From Quercus robur (lineage: Eukaryota; Streptophyta; Magnoliopsida; Fagales; Fagaceae), in assembly GCF_932294415.1 (NCBI RefSeq), contig NC_065535.1, forward strand, positions 84,837,862 to 84,901,861: a DNA stretch of 64,000 bases, in the 5' to 3' direction. Both the position numbers and the translations under genes were made by a program. How positions within the stretch are numbered: the stretch's first letter is position 1; the number at the start of each line of letters is the position of its first letter. Shown here piece by piece: positions 57,123 through 64,000 of the stretch. The notes beneath the pieces were generated by a model. The model ran no database searches, had not been told where the DNA came from, and saw only the letters and a list, made by a program, of their open reading frames with translations.

Positions 57123-60100
57123 TTACTTCTGTCCTCTCGTTTCATCATCGTTGGAGATCAAGTTCAGACACATAGGGCAGGGAGGGTCACGTTTATCTTC
57201 AAGACATGTTCTTTGCTCCAAGCATTCTGCATGATAAACATGACCACACACTAAAACTGCCACAACAGAGAGTTCACCAGAAGACAGTGTACTCCCAAGA
57301 AAATAAGGTTTCCGTCTCAATTGCTTCTGGCATGTCCCACACTCCATCTTCACTACATCTGATGATATTGCATCCATTACCATGGAACCGGACCTAATTC
57401 TTTCTGGCCTGCAAAACATATTTTCCCTGAACTCTGGAAAAATGGTGCAGTATGGAGTTAGTTTGAGAACAAGTGAGAATGATTATACCGAAAATCTTAG
57501 GCAGCAGAATAATCAATAATGACTAAAATAATCTTGTTCACCAAAATTTGTTTTCATGTAATCAGGGTGGAAGGGATGGCCCCAAAAAAATTTGAAAATA
57601 TTATTAATTCTTTATATAACCATAATTAAAATTACTATAATTCTTTATATAACCATAATTAGCTATCTGAAATTTTAAATTTTTATAAAGTCTGCTCTAT
57701 GATATTGAATATTGGGTTGTTAAGAAGCAACATAGTTATAAAATGACTATAGTTGAAATGAGAATGTTAAAACGGATACATGGAAACATAAGATAGGTGT
57801 CGAAATGAGGAAATTTAAAACTTATAATGTTAAAAGATCCCCCCTCCTCCCAAAAAAAAAAAAAAAAAACCGAATCAAGTACCCTCCTTGAAAATTTAAT
57901 TTAGTCATTTCTTAAAAAGCATTAAGTTTTTTCATTACAAGCAAATCCACATTATACTTTTCTGACAAGTCAAACACACGTGTACGCTAGATGTGCGCAC
58001 AGCCAGTTCCAAGCCCAGAAAAATGAGGAAATTTATGGTAGGCTGAAGGCTAGCTTAAAATTTAGTCATTCTATTATGAATGGCTCCACTATAGATCTGA
58101 CCGACCTTCACTCTATTGAGGATCCATAGCCAACCCCAAAATTTGGGACGAAGGCTTGGTTGTTGTTGTATTGAAAACTCAAAAGGATGCCAAAAGTTCA
58201 GAATACCCTTTCTAATAGTATAGACGTATCATTATTTCAAAAATAAACACTTTTTAAATATTTAGTTATATAGATTTACAGGGTTTTATCGCATACACAA
58301 ATGTGTGTATGTTTTGGGAAGGGGAAGTGGGATCAGTTTTCAATGATACAGTCTGAGAAAAAATTCAATGTTCCACCCCTGTTAGTAGCCATTCCATCAC
58401 AAAGGAATTTCTCTTTTGTTTTTCCAAAAGATCAACTGGTCTCTTCATTATTTTTTAGAAGTGAAATTATTTACATACTCAGTATCATCACAAAGCTGGA
58501 CACCTCATCAAATAGAAAAAAAGAAGAAGTTATTTTTGAGATTTGAATCTCCATTGAAAGAAATAGAACCCCGTTGTTTTATAAGTCAAAAGGAATGGAT
58601 CATTAGTAAAATTGAACAGAATTTAAACAAAAAAATACAAAGAAAAAGCACCTGAATGATGTCCAATCTGTGAGTTGCATTGAGTAGCCAACTTGAAGGA
58701 TAGTCTCTCATCACGTAAAGAAGCAACTTTGCCACGAGAAGTTGATGGATTGGCATGATTGGCTGAGTTACGCCGAGAGTACTGATGGCTGTAGTGGTGA
58801 CGAGAACGTTTCAAAAATATTGAACGGCCAAGATTCTGGTGATGTGCAGCAGTAGGATGGGCATTCAGTAGCTTCATAGAACTATCCGTTAGATCCAAAA
58901 CAGATGATAGTGGGTTTAGTGCACTAGAGTCAACTGCATGCAAAGGTGTCTGCCAAAAAAATCATACCATTATGTATCTTTGACTGCTGATAAGATGCAT
59001 GAATGATATAGGGGAAAATGTGAAGTGCTGTTAAATAATATTGAATACTCTCTCTCATAATCCTTATCAAAGGTGAAACTGGCTTAGTAATCACTCTCCA
59101 TTATTATAAGTGAGGAAGGAGATGACGTAAAAAGGTTAAAACTTGGAAATAGTACTTATAGTAATAAAAGTAGAATACAAAACTAACCTCTTCTGACATT
59201 AGTTCCATCCCTGAGGAGCACGGCATGGTATCTGCAATATTTACACACAGATGGTTAATGATAACTTGTGTTTCATTTATTATATCTAAAATAAAAGTAG
59301 TATAGATTTTTTTTTTATTAAAAAAAAAAAGCTAAATGCCAGCTAAATTAGAGTCTCATATCCATGAGCTATAATCTTCTTCCTTTACTTGAAATAGACC
59401 ACCGATCCCTATAAATCAAGACAGGGACTCCACTAAATTAAAATATCACTTGGACTACATTCTTATTAACCACATGAAACAAATACATAACAAGACCAAA
59501 GACTTAGATACTGAACCACTCAAAAATAGATGCACAGCAAGCATTGGCAACCAACTAGCCAATAGGGAAGGGAAATGCCACTGACTAAAGCCACAAAAAG
59601 GCCAGTTCCATAATACCAACAAAAGTGTATCAGATAAATTACAATATGGAAGATATGCAAGGAGACTCAATTGCGACTAAATGGAGAAGACCCCTAAACT
59701 AGGATTCTAATCTGAAACCTATTGCAAGGGCAAAACTCCTTTAATGGTCCAATAAGGGCAATATCAACATTGGTGGGTGGCAAGTTTATTAACCCCAAAT
59801 CACCGCAAACTAGTCACCTAAAGTTTGTACAGCTTAATTATAGATTATGATGCTCCTGTTAGAAGCAAATACAGATAACTTTCATTCCAAATCTTGGGGA
59901 GAAACTAAAAAGTAGTGCACAGCAAAGAAAAGAAAAGAAAAGAAAAGAAAAGAACTTTACAAGTAACAGGAGAATGGCCAAGGGACAAAACAAGATTATG
60001 TTGGAATCTATCTAGTTTCAGTCCCCAATTGCTATGTTCCAATATGTACTAAAGCGTATAAGGAGGTTTGGTCGCAGTCAAAAGAAAGCTCATTTGCTGA

Positions 60101-60903
60101 AATTAACATCTACAGATTTTTTTTTCTTACAAATTTTGAAAATCAAAGACATTCTTTGAGATAACAACATGGACTCCCAAGTAATTCAACCTCATTTTTT
60201 TTCAAAAAGAAAAATTTCTCAAACCGAAGCAATCTCAACCAGCTCAAATGATCTAAATTTAAATTCCAAATCTATACCACAAAATATCCAAAGCTAATTG
60301 CAAAGTGAATAAATGAAAATAGTTTTTCATCTAACACACATGGTGCTTCAATTAACAGCTTCTAATTTTACATCGATTACACAAAAGCAAGCAAGGAAGC
60401 CAACCAAAAAAGAAGAGAGAAAAAAACACAGAATCCCCATCAATCAAACATTGATCAAAGATTAAATAGCCTCATAAAAATAAAATTAAATATACACACA
60501 AACAAACCCATTAAACAAATTCATAAAATTAAAAGAAAAAAAAAAAACCATCAAACTATATGACCTTGATTATAAAAAGAAGCTAAAATAATGAAAAAAA
60601 AAAAAAAAAACCCATCAAACTATATGACCTTGATTATAAAAAGAAGCTAAAATATTGAGTAAAAAATGCAGGTAGATCGTAAACCCCCGGGCCCCCCCAA
60701 AAAAAAAACCCTTCAAATTGACTAAATTTCTGCCCGATCAAACGGAAAACTTCGATAAAATTCAACAACTTTTGTGGCATTTTCTCGAGAACCAAACAGA
60801 GCCCATATAAAGTGGTAAATTTATAAAAATTATTTTTTTAAAAAAAAGTACCGGAAGGAGGTTGAGTATTGGCGTGATCAGGGATTCGCTTCCTCTTGCC
60901 CAT
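57123..60903 (-). CDS. RING-H2 zinc finger protein, putative E3 ubiquitin ligase
   Basis: Minus strand, four coding exons: 60903-60852, 59231-59188, 58949-58652 and 57433-57123. The total is 705 bases, 234 aa plus stop, with phases closing and GT-AG sites. The N-terminus is MGKRKRIPDHANTQPPSG, basic and NLS-like. The middle is Ser/His/Arg-rich (SRHHYSHQYSRRNSANHANP). The C-terminal RING-H2 has ligands C163, C166, C194, H196, H199, C202, C217 and C220 (MECGTCQKQL, VLVCGHVYHAECLEQR, DPPCPMC). RING-H2 proteins usually recruit E2 enzymes and ubiquitinate targets; substrates are unknown here. The start is the only Met upstream that keeps frame. The exon 4 acceptor (TTTTTCCAG|AGTTC) was chosen because it alone joins in frame. 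I do not recognise a named orthologue. Confidence 0.85.
58070..58171 (+). mobile_element. Truncated Au-like SINE in the RING gene intron 3
   Basis: The 3' part reads GAGGATCCATAGCCAACCCC, then AAAATTTGGGACGAAGGCTT and GTTGTTGTTGTA. This is the tail of the plant Au/related SINE type. The 5' tRNA-like part is missing. Confidence 0.5.
59925..59953. repeat. AAAGA pentamer microsatellite
   Basis: About six copies of AAAAG/AAAGA in RING gene intron 1. Confidence 0.8.
60540..60660. repeat. Tandem duplication of about 65 bases in RING gene intron 1
   Basis: The text CCATCAAACTATATGACCTT and what follows to AGAAGCTAAAAT occurs twice, separated by A runs, offset about 63-66 bases. Confidence 0.8.
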
Positions 60904-61260
60904 GATAAGAAGAAGAAGAATTACTATAAATAAATATCTGATAAAGTTGGCACAACAAGAGAGTTAGCGGCTGAGATACAATACACCAACAATTCTAAAG
61001 GGCTTTTAAGTTTGTGGGCTCTCTCTCTCTCTCTCTGGTAGTCAGAGGACAAGGTTTTCGTGTGGATGAACGGTCAAGAAATTAGAGACCGTGTGTATGT
61101 GCTTGTGTTTGTTTTTGTGTCTCTGAGAGAGAGAGAGAGAGAGAGAGTGTGTGTGTGTTTGTCTGTGTGTACTTGTTTGGGCAGGTTCTGATAGAAAAGA
61201 AGAGAAAACGTGCGAAGCATACAGTAACCGACCCTTTGCGGATAGGAGCACGTGTCAATG
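60904..61260 (-). promoter_or_regulatory. RING gene 5' UTR and promoter region
   Basis: Upstream of the ATG on the minus strand, with CT/GA microsatellites at about 61020-61036 and 61121-61146 and a GT run at 61147-61168. CT-rich leaders are common in plants. No TATA box could be fixed. Confidence 0.45.
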
Positions 61261-61572
61261 GGTACCTGAATATCTCTTTAATGCATCAACCAGAACCAAG
61301 TAAACGTGGCAGTTGTGATTAATAGATGTATGATGGCGGGTCATATGAAGACACACTTTTACCACTCATAATTCGCTACGTGGCTAGTTATGGTACAAAA
61401 TTATGCATTTTTGTGTGCACCGACTGAAACTGGTCTGATCTCTCCTCTCAGGACTCCGCTGAAGGTTTCCGATATGGTGGTCAGCAACATATCTTTAGTG
61501 CCGATGTCGGATTGGTGCGGCCATCAATGCCAAGATGTGCACACCACCGAGAACCGAACCTACCCAAGTATG

Positions 61573-61608
<36 letters not shown>

Positions 61609-61790
61609 AGTTAGGTCTTGTCTAAGTTGTCTTGCATTTTCAAAAGAAAAGAAAAACGATGCTATATTTGGTTACTGTTTAAGTCATTGTGTAAGATTTT
61701 TTTTTTCTTGTTTGCTCTCAACCACACACATCTTGTTTGAGACTTTGAGACTAAGTTGTCTCCTTCTCTCCTTTTTGGACTTTTGCTCTT
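61261..61790. other. Intergenic, no gene seen
   Basis: Contains a (TA)n run at about 61579-61602. ORFs crossing it are low-complexity. Confidence 0.5.
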
Positions 61791-61799
61791 AGACTCAAT

Positions 61800-62110
61800 C
61801 ACTCAGCCACCTTCATTTTCTTCCAAACCCTAATCCCACCGAACAAAGTCTAATGTTTCCCCCTCAATCTCAGAATGTCATTCTCCCACCTAACCATTTT
61901 TCTCTTCTCTTTTGCTCTCAGTCACATAATTTTTCTTCCAAACCCTAATCTTGTTGAACAAATAGTAGTGTTTCCCTCTCAATCTCAGATTCTCAAGCTC
62001 CCACCTAACCATTTTTCTCTAATCTTTTGCTCTCAGCCACATAATTTTTTTTCCATACCCTAATCCTGCCGAACAAAAAATAGTTTTTCCCTCTCAAATT
62101 CTCAATCTTA
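61800..62110. repeat. 115-base tandem repeat, about 2.6 copies
   Basis: The word CCAAACCCTAATC or a variant lies at 61823, 61938 and 62053, exactly 115 apart each time, with the surrounding CTCAG, ACATAATTTTT and CACCTAACCATTTTTCTCT also repeating. Confidence 0.85.
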
Positions 62111-62246
62111 GGCTCCTAATCCCACCTATGACCTAACCTTCTACTCTTTAAGAACATAAGCTCTCAGTCTCACACTCTCAAGACTCATCTCTGATTCTCA
62201 GTCTCACTCTCTCACAAAGAAAGACTTTCCTCTCAAGGTCTCACAG

Positions 62247-64000
62247 TGTGAGAGACCGCGCCCCCGGTCCGTTTTATAGGTGTTGGGCCAAACCAACGTT
62301 AATGAGTGGAGTCGTGTTATTGCCTCTCAAAATAGAGGTTCGACTAGTTATATTTACCCATTTAGATTAAGGATTTTACAATGGAGTCGCCACTTATTTA
62401 ATTATTGGATAAATAAGAAAACCAAAATTAAAAAAATTCCTCATTTTATTAATTTGAAATTGAATATACATTGATTATAGGAAATTACATGGCTTTGATC
62501 CTAGATACAATCTAAGATAAAGTATATGGTTTTGTTTCCTAGTTACAATCTAAAAATTAAAAATTACATGAATAAGCATTCGATGTACTAACCCTTGATC
62601 TAAACTCGAAAGCTATGTTACAAGGTGGGAAGATGTTAGACACCCACCTTGCCCAGTGAAACCGGTCTTCTAGACTATGGTGGTCAACATTCATATCACA
62701 TTATCCAATATGTTATCCATCAATTTGTATGTTGAATTCATTGTGTGTGCATGTGATAAATCCTAATTCCATTTATTAAGCATTTCATTTGGATTGAAAA
62801 ATAAATTATAGTGAATGTGTATGGATGGTGATATCCTAGATTCAAAGATTTGAAAGAATTATTAAACAAACATGTTTTTCATATTTTTGATGTGAATTTA
62901 AGATTAAAATTAGTGTTATGTATGAACATGTGATGAACAACTAAGAACATGTGAAGAACATATAAGAACAATTAAGAACATTCAAACATATTTAAGGGAA
63001 TTTAAATGACTACTATCATGCTTTAGTCTTAGGCTTTGTTTGGGAGTTCATAAGGGAATGAAATAAAATGAAATGGAATGATCATAAGGGAATGGAAATG
63101 AATGGAATGGAATGAAATGTATTTAAGTAAGGGAAATGAATGGAAAAAAATGGAATGGAATGGAATTAAGTAACCTTGATTGGATGTTTTAAAATAAAGG
63201 AATTGAATGTAAGTAATCTTATTTGGAAGTAACATGGAGGGAATGAAATGAAATCATTTTATGACAATATTACTATTAGACCCACATTTTAAAATAAATA
63301 GTTGAATATGTAGGGGTATTTTGGGAGTTTCAGTAAAAAAATCATTAAATCTAATTCCATTCCCTCCCATTCCTCACAATTTCAAAGGGAATGAAAATTT
63401 GAGGTTTTAAGGGAATAGAGAGGAATGAGTGTTCTCTCCTGCCCATTCTATTCCCTCCCACTTAAACTCCCAAATAAGTGAATGAATTTTTCATTCTCTC
63501 CATTAAAACTCCCAAACAAGGGAAGAGAAGAATATTTTAAAATTATATTTTTTTTATTCATTTCCATTTCTTTCCATTCCCTTCTCTCAAACGAGGCCTT
63601 AAACTCTCATCATGGCAACACAAAAAATAATTAGGGAAAGAGATTATAACTTCATGCAAGATCCATATGGTGGAGGAGGAGACTCTTGAGGGAGGTCCTA
63701 AGGGTGGAGGAAGAGAAGAGTTAGGAGAGGAAGAGTGAGTCTCACTCAATACCTTAAGTCTCAAAAAGACCAAGATATGATAAGATTACTCAACTTCCTA
63801 AAACTCAAGAGAGGAGAAGAGAAGGGGTTTTTGTGTGCTTTGGAATGGAGGAGATGGGGGGTTTATATAGTAATAGTTGAAGAAATATGAATGGAAAACC
63901 ATTTAATAAGGGTTGACAAAGAATCAGAAATATAAACCTCATTTTAGCCTTTAGGGGAATTTAGTGCATTAGTTTATGGAAAAATTAACCTCATTCACAG
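62247..64000 (+). mobile_element. Second copy of the 1.86-kb LTR, cut by the window edge
   Basis: Starts TGTGAGAGACCG and follows, in the opposite orientation, the sequence of the LTR at 31558-33419 (for example ATGGAGTCGCCACTTATTTA and the GTGAAACCGGTCTTCTA segment). It is interrupted by a MITE at 63032-63598. The LTR end lies beyond 64000, so I cannot tell a solo LTR from the first LTR of a complete element. Confidence 0.85.
63032..63598. mobile_element. Tourist-like (PIF/Harbinger) MITE inside the LTR
   Basis: 567 bases with ends GGCTTTGTTTGGGAG and, inverted, GGCCTCGTTTGAGAG. It is flanked by TTA on both sides (63029-63031 and 63599-63601). The LTR copy at 31558-33419 lacks it (equivalent break near 32640), so the empty site is seen directly. 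Internally it is rich in GGAATGGAATG words. Confidence 0.9.

Noticed and set aside
57480-57540. Candidate extra exon in RING gene intron 3
   Set aside because: Its frame meets a stop (GCC TAA). The acceptor at 57434 joins exon 3 to exon 4 in frame without it.
1-64000. Bacterial-type operons, riboswitches, phage or defence systems
   Set aside because: The window is plant nuclear DNA with spliced genes; no prokaryotic ribosome-binding sites, operons or defence genes were seen.

Overview
The window is nuclear DNA from a eudicot plant. The genes have GT-AG introns and plant-specific families, and they sit in AT-rich DNA packed with plant LINEs, SINEs, MITEs and Ty3/Gypsy-type LTRs. The repeat sequences look like those of a woody rosid, possibly Fagales, but that placement is inference only. 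Nothing in the window is bacterial.

Six host genes can be supported. (1) The 5' part of a SAGA-type ubiquitin protease (UBP22-like), minus strand, 242-1562, running off the left edge. (2) A complete ARPC3 gene (Arp2/3 complex subunit 3), minus strand, 4738-14907, 174 aa, with an intron of about 8.7 kb swollen by transposons. (3) A complete type-B MGDG synthase gene (MGD2/MGD3-like), minus strand, 20537-23685, 8 exons, 467 aa. (4) A tRNA-Arg(TCG), minus strand, 42070-42143. (5) A MUSTANG-type domesticated Mutator transposase with an N-terminal PB1 domain, plus strand, 51139-54175, 905 aa. (6) A small RING-H2 protein gene, minus strand, 57123-60903, 4 exons, 234 aa. I derived exon borders by hand from reading frame, splice consensus and protein family; for genes 2, 3, 5 and 6 the phases close exactly. 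These genes do not form a pathway; they are ordinary plant genes separated by repeats.

The other three quarters is intergenic or mobile DNA. 1-15.3 kb: UBP22, a partly duplicated spacer, then ARPC3, whose third intron holds a solo LTR split by a nearly intact LINE. 15.3-20.4 kb: MITEs, a tRNA-derived SINE and a foldback element with long inverted arms around a core extremely rich in GATC and CGCG. 24-34.2 kb: MITEs, then a minus-strand Ty3/Gypsy element of Tat/Retand-like layout (26894-34162) with gag joined to integrase, an 81-bp minisatellite, an antisense coiled-coil ORF relic, and a second 1.86-kb LTR inside its right LTR. 35.6-41 kb: a tandem duplication, a TAA-flanked Harbinger-like element that appears to carry captured exons and a nested solo LTR, LTR-like sequence and a LINE tail. 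42-44 kb: tRNA-Arg and two decayed LINE 3' ends, one carrying a hAT element with a perfect 8-bp target duplication. 44-48.9 kb: AT-rich DNA with an LTR fragment. 54.2-57.1 kb: gene-free spacer. 61-64 kb: RING gene promoter, a 115-bp tandem repeat, and the start of another copy of the 1.86-kb LTR in the opposite orientation, carrying a Tourist-like insertion.

I found no convincing new enzymatic or defence system. The items most worth a second look are the foldback element with the GATC/CGCG core, the three-level nested insertion in ARPC3, the ATGA overlap and unusual ORF1 of the LINE, and the Harbinger-like element with apparent captured exons.
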